From Tetrapisispora phaffii CBS 4417 (Eukaryota > Ascomycota > Saccharomycetes > Saccharomycetales > Saccharomycetaceae): 64,000 bases of DNA. Below are positions 19,628 to 30,671 of this stretch, piece by piece. The notes below the pieces were generated by a model, which was given only the letters and a program-made list of their open reading frames with translations, had not been told where the DNA came from and made no database searches. The stretch's first letter is position 1; every line of letters starts with the position of its first letter. A program made the position numbers and the translations under genes. The stretch is taken from the NCBI RefSeq assembly GCF_000236905.1, contig NC_016527.1:496001-560000 (forward strand). Reading direction: 5' to 3'.

Positions 19628-22600
19628 TTATTTTAAACTTTTTAATAGTTTTTGCTTGTCTTCGGTAGATAACATTTTTAATACTTCAGATAATCCAGCA
19701 ATTGTACTGTCATGGTCGCTTCTGAAACTCTTAGCTAAATCTTGAGCAACAGTTTCCACTTTTAATTTATTGAAATTTTCATCAATTACAGCATATTTTT
19801 CTTCAATGAACTTAGATATAGCTTGATCATCGTCGTTGTCGATAGACGAAGGATACCATGATCTAATTCTGGATATTTTCTCTAGTCTAGAGACATTGGC
19901 AGAGTTCTTGAAGCTTTTGTTTAGTCTTCTGATTAAATACTCTTCATTCAATCTTCTTCTTAATCTCCAGAAGAAGAAACGACGAGAGTTAGACCATTCC
20001 AATTCCTTTCTAATGACACCCTTGGCAAGCATTCTGCCAGTTCTGTCATGTAAATCAGCAAATTGGACAGTTACTTGGTGATAAATCGGTAATAATTGTC
20101 TTTCACGGTGAGCTAGTTCCTTGGAAACTTCTTGGTGTTCCTCATCAGACAAAGATGTGTCAGATAATTTAGCTCTCAATGTTCTATATTTATCATCCAA
20201 TCTGTTCATAGTACCTAATAATTTCTCTCTACGGTATTTTAGACCGACCATACCTTCAGGTTCTAAGACACCGGCTCTAGATTCAACATCAGCATACATT
20301 TCCATTTGATCTGGATTGATATTTGGATCGACAACAACCCATGAACCACCTCTTAATTCACCAGTTGGAGGAATGTAAATCATAACAGGTTGTTTATAAT
20401 CAACTAAGGCATCGACAATGAAAGAACCGTATTTTAATACTTCATTGTACATATCACGTTGACCACCAGAGAAACCTCTCCAATTAGCTAAGATCATCAA
20501 AGGCAATTGCTCACCATTGTTGAAGTCCTTGATGGCTTGTGCAGTTTTAAAGGCGGAATTTGGATACCAAACTTGACCAGCTTCTTGAATAATGGATTCA
20601 GTTGAATCTGGATTGGCTGGATCGGCTGGAATAACGTTTTCAATAGTTCTTGTTTCCACAGCAATAACACCCAATGGGATACCACCCAATCTAGCTCTAC
20701 CAATAACGACACCCTTTGCCCAACCAGATAAAGTTTCAAAGAAAGAACCCTTATCGAATAGACCATATTCGAAGCCATCATCAGTATCACGACCTTCAAT
20801 CAACCACCTAACGTTGTAAGGTTCTTTTGGTAAAGGCTTGTATTCTACATCTCTATCCCAAGAATCACCAGTTTCGTAAATAGGAACGGGCATATTACGC
20901 TTAGCTGGAATGTAAGAAATCCATTGCAGAATTTGGTCAACAGCTGCTAAATCATCAGTTGCTGTTAAATGAGAAACACCATTGTTATACATAATTTGTG
21001 GACCACCCAATTGTAAATTGGAAGCATAGACTTCTCTACCAAGTAACTTGTTGATTGAAGGAGCACCAGTTAAAATAATTGGTTGTCCTTCGATTTGGAT
21101 TGCTCTTTGACCTAATCTCACTAAATAGGCACCGATACCGACAGATCTACATGTGACTAGAGTAATGGTAAAAATATCATTATATGCTCTAGATGTGGCA
21201 CCAGCAATTAAACCAGACCCTCTCAAACACTCAACACCTAGACCATCCTCGGTACCAATAATAGTTTTGATAACATTTCTCTGTTCACCACCTTCAACAA
21301 TACGTTCGGTAATGACTGTATTGTCTTTATCATGCTTCTTCAATACGACCATATCTTCTTCTGTCAAGTATAAGTACTCAAAACCTTTAGTAGAATCGTT
21401 ATCGTCCTTCCAAGCGACCTTGAATAGTGGAATTAATTCTTCTGCTATACCAATTCTTGCACCAGAGTTAGCAGATAAGTAAATTCTTGGAATACCACGC
21501 ATTCTGGCATAGTCTGTGACCTTATTGAAAAACTCGTCTTCTTGAGGGCCAAAAGAACCAATTTTGAAAGTAATATCATTCGCAACAATAACAAATTGAC
21601 GACCACGTGGATATTCAGGTGTCTTGACGGTTATGATAAAGGCAACCATACCAATAGAATTGGCACCAGGTTCCCTTTCTACTTCTGTCAATTCACCGTT
21701 TTCGTCTTCAATTAATTCATGTGATGTAAAAAATGAATCAGAAACATTGGTCTTAGGATCCTTTTTATGCCATTGCGTTGTAGAAGCTTGACGGAATAGT
21801 TCTGGGAAATCGTAAACGTAAGTCGTTCCCATTAAATGTGCCTTATATCTTTTAGGTTGTAACCATTCCTTAACTGGATAAGGAGTAGCAATAGGTCTTA
21901 AATGCATAGAACCTGGTTTACCTAATGATTTAAACACCCATTCACTTCTAGAGTTTTTAACTTCAGTATATAGTTCAGCTCTGACAACATAACCTGATAC
22001 ATTGCTGATTAAAGCACGAAGAGGGACAGGTGTGCCGCTTACAGGTTCTTTGATTATTATACGAATTTCAGCAGAAGTGACACGTAATCTTAATAAACGC
22101 TTACCAAATCTTTCTAAGAATCCACCAAAAGCAGCTTCAACATCCTCAGGAGAAATATCAAATACTGCAGAAAAGTTAATAAACATGTGATTCAAATCTG
22201 AATTTGAAGTGTCAATTATTTCTAAATTGTCAAGTATATCACTTATTAATCTATGAGCTTCTGACGTTAGATATTCTTGGATAGAGATATCATCACGTAT
22301 ACTACCTGTTCTGATAACACCTCTAGTAAAAAATCTTTTATCTAATTGAGAAGTTTTGCTAACGGCTTCATAAACATGAATGTTTCTGTTCTCAGTGAAA
22401 ATGGGTTTAATGTTGAAGTTTGACATTCTTCCTAATTCTAATTGAAAGGCTAAGGCTGGTTCAATATGACGAATTGTTTCATCTTCTTTGTACGAAGGTC
22501 CTCTGAAAGTAAAGTACTTTGGATATGCACCATCTTCAAAACCAAACATAAAGGTTATACGACGAATAGAAGAATCAACTAATTGAGACTTATTATCATT

Positions 22601-25600
22601 TAGAATTTCTTTTAATCTGACCAATACGGCTTCATCGTTATCGAAACCTTCAGTAGAGTGGACATAGATATTTGCAACATTACTTAAAGTTGCAGAAACA
22701 CTAGATCTATCTGGGCCCGGTCCATTACTAGCAGAATGGACAGGAATTACCTCCAACGCTTGAGATAAAGCAGTATCAATATCATCTAAGTGGTCGGAAG
22801 CAATTAATAAACCTGTTCTCAATGGTGATGTATCACTGTCAACAACAAATGATAAATCGGAAACAGACATTGCCCTATTCATCCCCATCTTATTATTAAT
22901 TTGTGGAGCGGCAGCAAAAGCTGCAGTTGGTAATTGAAATTTCCATTCACATACGACATTGGAAAACCCATTATGAATCTTTACCTCACCAACAGTGTAC
23001 GCTCTGTAAGCACGCTGAACGTAGACATGAGCAGCAGCAGATGCAATAGCAGGATCTTGATTGCATAAAAATGGTGTTAAAACATCGAATACAACGTAAT
23101 TTGAATCAATTAAATCCTTTAGAATCCTTTGATCTGGTTCCGCTCTTGATTTAACTGAAGTTTGTCCGTACGAAGTGTTAACAACGGAGGACTTTAATAT
23201 ATGTTCAATTTGATTAACTCTTTCTTGAACCGATGGTAAAGCGCCTTGAATCAAAATTTCTCTTGCTTGTAATGCCACTTTAGCTGTAGATTTGGACTCT
23301 AATTCGACGATATGGTGTAAAGGTTGCATAAATGCAGATGCTACTTCAGAAGACATCTTGCATAATGGCTGGTAATGCTTCAAAATATTTAAAATTAAAT
23401 TGTTCTTAGCAGAAACCTTTGCGTGGGATAATACCATTAGGGCAACTTTATCAAGGTTTTCAGAATTTTCATCACGTAATTTTAAAATAACATTTTCTTC
23501 TCTAACATTTGGACCTGCGAATAACTTTTCAATATCATAATATTCTTCTAAAAAGTGAACAAATACGTTATGCTCATGAGCTTGTAAACCATTCTCATAA
23601 CGTTTAGTAATATCTAACAATGGGGAAATAGTAGCTTCAAATAAGGCATCGGTACTTTCGTCATTAATAGAACTTTCCAAAATCTTACTTAATTGTCTAG
23701 CAGGGAAAACTGCATTGCGTTTTATGGACCTTTCTAACAACTGCTCTAATTGTTGATCAATATGAGGGGGTATTCTAGAATGAAGGGCAGAAATATGTAA
23801 TTTCCACTCTGTGTATGGCAATTCAGGGTTTCTTAAAACTTCGATTAATAGTTGCAATGATGAATTCATTGTGACTTGATTATCGTAACCTTTTAAAATA
23901 TTTTCTAAAGTTGCAACCAATGAGTTGAACTTATGGGCTGCTTTAGTTCCTTCAATATCAGGGGAACCAAACTCTGGAAGCATACCTTCAAATGGTAGAG
24001 CATGTTTTACCTTAGATGGGTCATCTAAAGTTAGAATAGCAATAATATCACCGGCAACGATATTGGAACCTGGCTGCTTCAATAACTGAACTATACCGCT
24101 CTCTTGAGCAATAAGAGGCATTTGCATTTTCATAACTTCAACTTCTGCGTATGGTTGTCCAGATGAGATGTGATCACCATTTTCTACTAAAAATTTTACT
24201 AACTTACCTGGGGATGGTGTACGTAGTTGAGTTGGATCATTTTCAACTTCCAATAATGTTGATTTAGAATCGACTGATAATCTGGTAGCAGATACTTCTT
24301 CTTTCCAATAAATTGTGTGAGATTTACCACCAATTGTAATTAATAAACCACCATCGGATAATTTACGAGCGCGAACTTCACATTTGGAACCATTGATAAA
24401 TAAGGTGTATCTATCTTCGGCAGATTTAGCTACGGTGAACTTATATCTCTTGCCTTCATGTATGAACTCAACTGGGAACATTGTTTGTAAAATAGATTTG
24501 GATGGAACCTGGCCTCTCTTTAAAGATTCTACATATTCCTTACGAGTAGCTTCGGATGCAATGAAAGCCTTGGTAGCAGCACCACAAATTACAGCTAAAG
24601 TTGGATCTGGTTTCTCAGCAGTCATTTTTTGAATAATCAAATCATCTAACCAACCTGTTGTTATTGTATTATCTTCAAAATCTTCTGTCTCTAATAATTT
24701 AATTAAGTATTCAACAGTTGTCCTAAAATCACCTCTGATAGATAATTCTTTTAATGCAACAACCATGTGCTTTCTAGATGCCTGTCTATTTTCACCGAAA
24801 GCAAATATGTGACCAAATTGTGAATCAGAAAATGAATGAATATTACCATTATTACCCACTGAGAAATAACCCCAGACATTCGAGGACGAACGAAAATTCA
24901 ATTCGTGTAAAGAACCTCCAGATGGTTTGAAACCTTCGTTGGGATCTTCAGATGTGATACGACATGCCGTACAGTGACCTTTTGGTGTTGGTTTTCTTTG
25001 TTTTTTCATAGATTCTTCGTTGTTAAATTCGAAATCGATTTCAGCTGCACCGTGTGGGTCTAAACCATATAATGTTCGAATATCTCTAATTCTGTGCATT
25101 GGGATACCCATAGCAATTTGCAATTGGGCAGCAGGTAGGTTAACACCACTGACCATTTCAGTAGTTGGATGCTCGACTTGTAATCTTGGATTTAGTTCCA
25201 AGAAATAAAATTTATCTTCTTTATGTGAGTATAAATATTCAACTGTACCGGCTGACACATAACCAACTAATTTTCCTAGCCTGACGGCGGCTTTTTCCAT
25301 TTCTGAGAAAGTCTTTTGACCGGCAATTGTCACTGGAGCTTCTTCGATAATCTTTTGATGACGTCTTTGAACGGAACAATCACGACCAAATAGTGATATA
25401 TTGGTACCGTATTGATCTGCTAATAATTGAACTTCTAAATGACGAGCCCTACCAGCTAATTTCATTATGAATATAGGAGAACCAGGAATTTCGTTAGAAG
25501 CTTGATGATATAAGGAGATAAATTCTTCTTCATTTTCTACTTTTCTAATACCTTTACCACCACCACCTTCTGAGGCTTTGATCATGACTGGGAAACCAAT

Positions 25601-26332
25601 TTCTTTAGCTTTTATTAAACCATCTTCTGGGGAGTTACAACAACCTTGTTGATAGACATCATCATCAACTGATACTAACCCAGTTTTTTCGTCGATATGT
25701 ACCTTGTCGACACCTGTACCTGACCATGGAATACAAGGAACTTTTGCATGTTGAGCAACGATAGTACTTGAAATTTTATCACCTAGAGATCTCATAGCAT
25801 TACCTGGAGGACCAATAAATATGACCTTTCTTTTCGAGTCAGCTAATTTTTCAGGTAAATGTGGGTTTTCAGAAGCGTGACCCCAACCTGCCCAAACAGC
25901 ATCGACATCACATCTTTCTGCAAGATCTACAATTAAATCAACGTTAGCATAATTATTATTATTCGTACCACCTGGTACTTCTATATATTGATCAGCCATT
26001 CTAATGTATTCAGCATTAGCTTCCAAATCTTCTGGAGTAGCCATTGCTACGAATTGGACGACTTTTTCGTCACCAAAAGTTTCATAGGCCCATTTTCTAA
26101 CAGATCTGATTTCTTTTACAGCAGCAATACCATTATTAGCAATTAAAACTTTCGAAATAACGGTGTGACCTCCGTGACTTTTAACGAACTCTTTCAGTGG
26201 AGATTCTTCAGCTTTTTCAATTATATTCAAACCAATGAAATTGCTTGGTAAATCAGCATGATAACTTGAGTAATCAGTGACTTCGTATTTGGATTTATCC
26301 ACACTTGTTTCGAATAAATTCTCTTCACTCAT
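19628..26332 (-). CDS. ACC1: Acetyl-CoA carboxylase
   Basis: The 2234-residue protein aligns along its whole length with yeast Acc1. This biotin enzyme makes malonyl-CoA for fatty acid synthesis and elongation in the cytosol. In order it has the biotin carboxylase domain (to about 560; glycine loop EGGGGKGIR), the biotinyl domain with EVMKMQM and the biotin-accepting Lys735, the long central regulatory region, and the carboxyltransferase halves (about 1480-2200). The Snf1 target context MNRAMSVSDLS is kept, with Ser1156 as the equivalent phosphosite. The ATG at 26332 gives the cytosolic N-terminus; a TAG lies in frame seven codons upstream, so there is no mitochondrial extension of the HFA1 type without splicing. 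ACC1 and the 5' neighbour TIM23 are separated by a long gap of 2.3 kb. Confidence 0.98.
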   Translation of the reverse strand: MSEENLFETSVDKSKYEVTDYSSYHADLPSNFIGLNIIEKAEESPLKEFVKSHGGHTVISKVLIANNGIAAVKEIRSVRKWAYETFGDEKVVQFVAMATPEDLEANAEYIRMADQYIEVPGGTNNNNYANVDLIVDLAERCDVDAVWAGWGHASENPHLPEKLADSKRKVIFIGPPGNAMRSLGDKISSTIVAQHAKVPCIPWSGTGVDKVHIDEKTGLVSVDDDVYQQGCCNSPEDGLIKAKEIGFPVMIKASEGGGGKGIRKVENEEEFISLYHQASNEIPGSPIFIMKLAGRARHLEVQLLADQYGTNISLFGRDCSVQRRHQKIIEEAPVTIAGQKTFSEMEKAAVRLGKLVGYVSAGTVEYLYSHKEDKFYFLELNPRLQVEHPTTEMVSGVNLPAAQLQIAMGIPMHRIRDIRTLYGLDPHGAAEIDFEFNNEESMKKQRKPTPKGHCTACRITSEDPNEGFKPSGGSLHELNFRSSSNVWGYFSVGNNGNIHSFSDSQFGHIFAFGENRQASRKHMVVALKELSIRGDFRTTVEYLIKLLETEDFEDNTITTGWLDDLIIQKMTAEKPDPTLAVICGAATKAFIASEATRKEYVESLKRGQVPSKSILQTMFPVEFIHEGKRYKFTVAKSAEDRYTLFINGSKCEVRARKLSDGGLLITIGGKSHTIYWKEEVSATRLSVDSKSTLLEVENDPTQLRTPSPGKLVKFLVENGDHISSGQPYAEVEVMKMQMPLIAQESGIVQLLKQPGSNIVAGDIIAILTLDDPSKVKHALPFEGMLPEFGSPDIEGTKAAHKFNSLVATLENILKGYDNQVTMNSSLQLLIEVLRNPELPYTEWKLHISALHSRIPPHIDQQLEQLLERSIKRNAVFPARQLSKILESSINDESTDALFEATISPLLDITKRYENGLQAHEHNVFVHFLEEYYDIEKLFAGPNVREENVILKLRDENSENLDKVALMVLSHAKVSAKNNLILNILKHYQPLCKMSSEVASAFMQPLHHIVELESKSTAKVALQAREILIQGALPSVQERVNQIEHILKSSVVNTSYGQTSVKSRAEPDQRILKDLIDSNYVVFDVLTPFLCNQDPAIASAAAHVYVQRAYRAYTVGEVKIHNGFSNVVCEWKFQLPTAAFAAAPQINNKMGMNRAMSVSDLSFVVDSDTSPLRTGLLIASDHLDDIDTALSQALEVIPVHSASNGPGPDRSSVSATLSNVANIYVHSTEGFDNDEAVLVRLKEILNDNKSQLVDSSIRRITFMFGFEDGAYPKYFTFRGPSYKEDETIRHIEPALAFQLELGRMSNFNIKPIFTENRNIHVYEAVSKTSQLDKRFFTRGVIRTGSIRDDISIQEYLTSEAHRLISDILDNLEIIDTSNSDLNHMFINFSAVFDISPEDVEAAFGGFLERFGKRLLRLRVTSAEIRIIIKEPVSGTPVPLRALISNVSGYVVRAELYTEVKNSRSEWVFKSLGKPGSMHLRPIATPYPVKEWLQPKRYKAHLMGTTYVYDFPELFRQASTTQWHKKDPKTNVSDSFFTSHELIEDENGELTEVEREPGANSIGMVAFIITVKTPEYPRGRQFVIVANDITFKIGSFGPQEDEFFNKVTDYARMRGIPRIYLSANSGARIGIAEELIPLFKVAWKDDNDSTKGFEYLYLTEEDMVVLKKHDKDNTVITERIVEGGEQRNVIKTIIGTEDGLGVECLRGSGLIAGATSRAYNDIFTITLVTCRSVGIGAYLVRLGQRAIQIEGQPIILTGAPSINKLLGREVYASNLQLGGPQIMYNNGVSHLTATDDLAAVDQILQWISYIPAKRNMPVPIYETGDSWDRDVEYKPLPKEPYNVRWLIEGRDTDDGFEYGLFDKGSFFETLSGWAKGVVIGRARLGGIPLGVIAVETRTIENVIPADPANPDSTESIIQEAGQVWYPNSAFKTAQAIKDFNNGEQLPLMILANWRGFSGGQRDMYNEVLKYGSFIVDALVDYKQPVMIYIPPTGELRGGSWVVVDPNINPDQMEMYADVESRAGVLEPEGMVGLKYRREKLLGTMNRLDDKYRTLRAKLSDTSLSDEEHQEVSKELAHRERQLLPIYHQVTVQFADLHDRTGRMLAKGVIRKELEWSNSRRFFFWRLRRRLNEEYLIRRLNKSFKNSANVSRLEKISRIRSWYPSSIDNDDDQAISKFIEEKYAVIDENFNKLKVETVAQDLAKSFRSDHDSTIAGLSEVLKMLSTEDKQKLLKSLK

Positions 26333-28644
26333 TTTGCGTTTCTGTTTTGTCTAAACTTCAAGTGAAATATGAATGAAACACAATTATGATAGTATTATTT
26401 TGTTTATACTGACCTTAAATGTGAAATGAAAAGAGAGAAACAGAAAAACTTTTGCCACGATTGTAACTGTGTGTGTTTGTGTTTATTTTATAATAACCTG
26501 TGAAAAATAAGTAAAATAATAGTTAGTAAATTGTTATTCTTCTAAATATATATGGATGAAGATGCTTGATAGTTTTGATATGTCAGTTTTATTTTATAAT
26601 TGAGAAAAATCAGACCTCTTCTGTGCGTTGTAACTTGTAGCGTTTTCCTTTTGCTAATTAGAGATTCGTATATATCACACGAAAATAATGGGAAAAAAAA
26701 CAAAGAGAAGAAAACGATTCTGTTGAGACAATATAATCAATATCTCTTCTGTTACGGGAAACGTCGACGAAAGAGATATTGCATCTCTGAGTTTTCTAAT
26801 GAATTTAAAATGGAGCAATAAAACATTAAGTGAAACCCCGTTTTACTTAAACACCGAATATATGACTGAACCAATTTGTCTGTTTTAGAATCAACTAATT
26901 GTAAGCATCAATCTCATTAAATTTAAAACATACTTCTTTCAAACGGGAGGATGGGTATCTTATTATTATATATTTACAATGAACGATAGTATGCCTCTTC
27001 AATTATGTATGTTTTTAATTTTAGTCAACAAGAAAGTAGATATATGATAGATGGCTAATTCTTGTTCAAGAGAGACATCCAATTCGATGAGTGTTTATAT
27101 ACTTATGTGTTCTTGATTGCATATGTTTAACTCTGCCCAGAGCAAGAAGAAGGTTGTTATCTAATATTGTTGAATTAACGATAATGATGATATAACGTTA
27201 TGTCATCATCCGCTACAAAAGTTCACATATATATGTAAACGTACTTTGAGAATATTGTGAACAACGTTCAAATTGCTTAATTTAGTTGAATCCATTGTTA
27301 TCACATCATCATTGCATTGTACGTAGAATTTTAATATTTGTTTTTTTGGTTGGCAAAAGACATTGAAACATTGATAGTCCGTAACCCGCAAACACACCAA
27401 CATGCCAACAATATATGACCCTTCTTCTTTTGGCTCTTTAATATTGTTGTATTCTGTGAAAACGTCAAGCCAAGAAAGGTAATATTTCTCCTAATGGCGT
27501 TGTTGGCAGATTAAACGTTTCAACAAATACGTATATACATATTTATACATGTATGTATGTCTGCATCTATGTACACAGATTTATTATTTGATAATCAATC
27601 AGCTGTGTTAAGATCCGAAAGAGAACAGAAGAAAAGAAATCGAGACAGTAATCTCTATGTAATCTTTTTTTGGTTACGAGTTTATATCTGTTGTGTAAAA
27701 CAAGTGTCTATGAATATGTTGTTGTGTGTTAGAATATTCTTGAAAACAGTACGAATCATGCATGCATGTAATTGTTGGAGATGTAATGAGTTTATTACAC
27801 GAAGTGATGATCACAGAATAGTTACATCTGCTTCTATTTTAACTTATAATATCTCATTTGTTACTGTTCTAAGAAAATTATGCGACTCTTAATATTCTAA
27901 GCCTGCATCAGATATATAAATGCCCATATGTTTGTTGGAAAAATTGAAGCAATATACCGGTTGGTTTGGTGCATCATTGACACATGTATATGATTCGGAT
28001 GTATTTATGTAAAGTTATCTTAAGAAAGTGGCACTTTCTCTATATAATGGGCTTTGACATCCTTACTAGTATGCATCCGGAGCTTGCACACTGGATCATT
28101 AGCTACGTTGGCTCTATTTTCTCTTAAGTCGGGTAATGATTCGTTTTGTCTTAAATGGAATCTTTGGTTCCGTCAGTCACAGACAGACGGCCAGTTCTCT
28201 CTCATACATTGCTCTCGGTAAAACTTATTACGCACATGCAATCATGAAATTTGAAAAAAATCAATTGTAAATTATGGAAAATTAATGAATAAAGTATAGT
28301 ATACTATCGATTATATACTTTTCACTTTGATTAAGAATCTTGATTAAGGCTCAATAGTAAAGATATATATATCTTAATATAGTTTTGTCATCGTAGGCAA
28401 TTATTAACAACTAGTTTTGTTGACTTGCAAGTTAAAATCACATCACCATTGTTATAGTTATCATTTAGTAATAGCTGATTGTATTTTTCGAATTGGATAC
28501 CTAATTTAGATTTTTTTATATACACATACACACTTTGCATCAAGTTTCATTCATTCCAATAGCTATAGCATTTATCAATAGCTTAATCATTAACTCTGAT
28601 AATATTAATAATAATAATAATAACATATTTTATAAAAATACAAC
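26333..28644. other. Long divergent intergenic region ACC1-TIM23
   Basis: About 2.3 kb between divergent ACC1 and TIM23, unusually long for a yeast promoter region. Near ACC1, at 26418-26427, there is a 9-of-10 match to the inositol/choline element CATGTGAAAT, but the mismatch breaks the E-box core. A CGGGTAA Reb1-type core lies at 28130-28136. The 111-codon frame at 27557-27892 and the 65-codon frame at 27206-27403 have no recognisable similarity. S. cerevisiae has no RNA gene at this place that I can recall. Confidence 0.6.
28130..28136. promoter_or_regulatory. Reb1-type core CGGGTAA
   Basis: The sequence CGGGTAA is the reverse complement of the Reb1 core TTACCCG, about 510 bases upstream of TIM23. 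Function is inferred from the motif alone. Confidence 0.35.
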
Positions 28645-29280
28645 ATGTCTTGGATATTTGGTACGAATAAAAAAACATCAGAAGAAGTACATGAAAAAGA
28701 AACTTCGAAATTGGGTTTTGATCCAGAGCAAGTTTCAAATGTCTCTAATATCATCTCTTCAGGAACTTCATTCGATGCATCCAGATTGCATCCACTAGCA
28801 GGTTTGGAAAAAGGTGTCGAATATTTGGATCTGGAAGAAGAACAATTATCAGCAATAGAAGGTTCCCAAGGTTTGATTCCATCTCGTGGTTGGTCGGATG
28901 ACTTGTGTTACGGTACAGGTGCCGTGTACTTATTAGGCCTTGGAACAGGTGGTGCTTATGGTTTCATTGAAGGTGTAAGAAATATTACGCCGGGTTCTCC
29001 AGGTAAATTGAAATTAAACACAATCTTGAATCATATTACAAAGAGAGGTCCGTTCATGGGTAATAGTGCAGGTGTTCTTGCGCTAACATATAATATTATC
29101 AATTCTACCATTGACTCGGTAAGAGGAAAGCACGATGCTTCGGGTGCAATTGTAGCAGGTGCGGTCACAGGTGCAATCTTCAAGTCCTCGAAAGGTTTTA
29201 AACCAATGGCATATGCAAGTGGTTTGACTGCAGGTGCTGCTGCTTTATGGTCCGGTGTTAAGGGTTCTGTTTTAGAATAG
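28645..29280 (+). CDS. TIM23: Tim23, channel subunit of the TIM23 import complex
   Basis: The 211-residue protein matches Tim23 of the mitochondrial inner membrane presequence translocase. The hydrophilic N-terminal half (about residues 1-95), which in yeast reaches the intermembrane space and receives presequences from Tom22/Tim50, contains the conserved HPLAGLEKGVEYLDLEEEQL segment. The C-terminal half holds four membrane segments with GxxxG-like Gly/Ala-rich patterns (LLGLGTGGAYG, AIVAGAVTGAIF, ASGLTAGAAALW) typical of the Tim17/22/23 family. The ATG at 28645 gives MSWIFG, as in yeast. It is slightly shorter than the 222-residue S. cerevisiae protein. Confidence 0.97.
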   Translation: MSWIFGTNKKTSEEVHEKETSKLGFDPEQVSNVSNIISSGTSFDASRLHPLAGLEKGVEYLDLEEEQLSAIEGSQGLIPSRGWSDDLCYGTGAVYLLGLGTGGAYGFIEGVRNITPGSPGKLKLNTILNHITKRGPFMGNSAGVLALTYNIINSTIDSVRGKHDASGAIVAGAVTGAIFKSSKGFKPMAYASGLTAGAAALWSGVKGSVLE

Positions 29281-29855
29281 ATGATGAGATTATTAATTTT
29301 GCATTCGATTTTATTTCTAAATTAAATCAACAACAATTTCTTCTTTTTAATTATCTGAGAATCTTTATCAATAATACCTAACACTAATACCATTTCAAAT
29401 TGTTGTTATAATTCGTTTTCTAATCGAAATAAGAAAAAAGCAATTTATGATAACAATTCTACAATATGTAATACGGTCTTTTCCCGATTGATAGTTCAAA
29501 TGTACTTGTATATAATAAAATGTAATTGAGCTTAAAAATACATTACTAATTTTACGATTAATACTTACCATTGATTCATGGTACTATTGAGAAATAGACG
29601 GAAGTTCAAATTTAATATTTTGTTGACAAAAATTCAATTCTTGAAACAAATGGTAAATACTAACCTAGCAAATGGAGAATCACAGAGAGCATATATCTTA
29701 AACATAATGCAATAAAACATAGGTCATTATTGAAAAAATTGTGTTTCTTAAAACAATTTCGTATTATATCTTAAGTACTATACATTATATATATTTATAT
29801 GTTTTTTTATATGCAATGAATTAAAAGTTAAATTAATGTTTGAAATAGTGAAAAA
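29281..29855. other. Convergent intergenic region TIM23-BUD23
   Basis: AT-rich DNA of 575 bases between two convergent 3' ends. A TACTAAC sequence at 29658-29664 is present by itself, without a convincing 5' splice site or adjoining exons. Nothing else is seen. Confidence 0.6.
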
Positions 29856-30671
29856 TTAAAATCTTGCTCTTCTCTTTCTACCTGTGAATTTGGAATCTAA
29901 TGCAACTTTTCTACCACGTCTTCTCATCAAATCTTTCTTCCTGTTAATATATGTCTTATTTGATTCCATGACCTTCTTTCTATTTCTGTGTATCTTTGCT
30001 TTTTCTAATTCAGTGGCATCCATCGTCACACCTTGCAAGTTAACATTCTCATCGGTAACTCTTGGAGAACCTGAAGTCAATACCAAATAGTATTTCTTAT
30101 TTTTCTTTGATTCTGGGTCATCGATAACTAAACCACCACTAAAACCTGCAACTTTCGCGGTTTTCAAAATTTCATCAATCTGATCTTCATTCTTTGGATA
30201 AAATTGTGCTGCGAATTTGCCACCTTTTTTTAAACTGGCAAACAAAGTATTGAAAAACCTCAGTAATCTCTTTTTTGGATCATTATAAGACGTATCAGCA
30301 TTACCCAACCATTGGATAGCAGAGATGGAGATAGCAGCATCGAAAGTACCTGCTCTAAATGGAATGCCTTGACCCATATCATGTAACATTAAATCACCCT
30401 CTACATCTCTCGTTAGACCAGTTGCTAACATGCTTGGTGATATATCCAAACCACACCAAACATGATCATCTTCAGTTAAAATTTCCCCACTAAGACCGGA
30501 ACCACAACCAATATCCAGAATAAATGAGTTTGGAGGTAAATTTAATAACTCTAAAGCACGTAACGTCATCTTAGCTTGAATATGTTGAACTCTAGTAGAT
30601 GAAGTATATTTTTTTGATTCTATGTCATCATAGAAAAATTCTGGAGGAGCTAAATCTTCAGGACGTGACAT
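29856..30671 (-). CDS. BUD23: Bud23, 18S rRNA N7-guanine methyltransferase
   Basis: The 271-residue protein matches Bud23, which with Trm112 methylates a guanine (G1575 in S. cerevisiae) of 18S rRNA during small-subunit maturation. Class I methyltransferase motif I is visible at residues 51-59 (ILDIGCGSG), followed by WCGLDISPSML and the SISAIQWLGNAD motif. The C-terminal tail is strongly basic (RRRGRKVALDSKFTGRKRRARF), as in Bud23. Length agrees with the 275-residue yeast protein. It is YCR047C in S. cerevisiae, beside ARE1 (YCR048W), the same divergent arrangement as here. Confidence 0.97.
   Translation of the reverse strand: MSRPEDLAPPEFFYDDIESKKYTSSTRVQHIQAKMTLRALELLNLPPNSFILDIGCGSGLSGEILTEDDHVWCGLDISPSMLATGLTRDVEGDLMLHDMGQGIPFRAGTFDAAISISAIQWLGNADTSYNDPKKRLLRFFNTLFASLKKGGKFAAQFYPKNEDQIDEILKTAKVAGFSGGLVIDDPESKKNKKYYLVLTSGSPRVTDENVNLQGVTMDATELEKAKIHRNRKKVMESNKTYINRKKDLMRRRGRKVALDSKFTGRKRRARF

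Noticed and set aside
27557..27892. 111-codon frame in the ACC1-TIM23 gap as a gene
   Set aside because: Composition is rich in Cys, Ile and Val from AT-rich codons, with no similarity to anything known to me.
29658..29664. TACTAAC branch-point sequence suggesting an intron
   Set aside because: It lies between two convergent 3' ends with no matching 5' splice site or exon; TIM23 and BUD23 are complete without introns.
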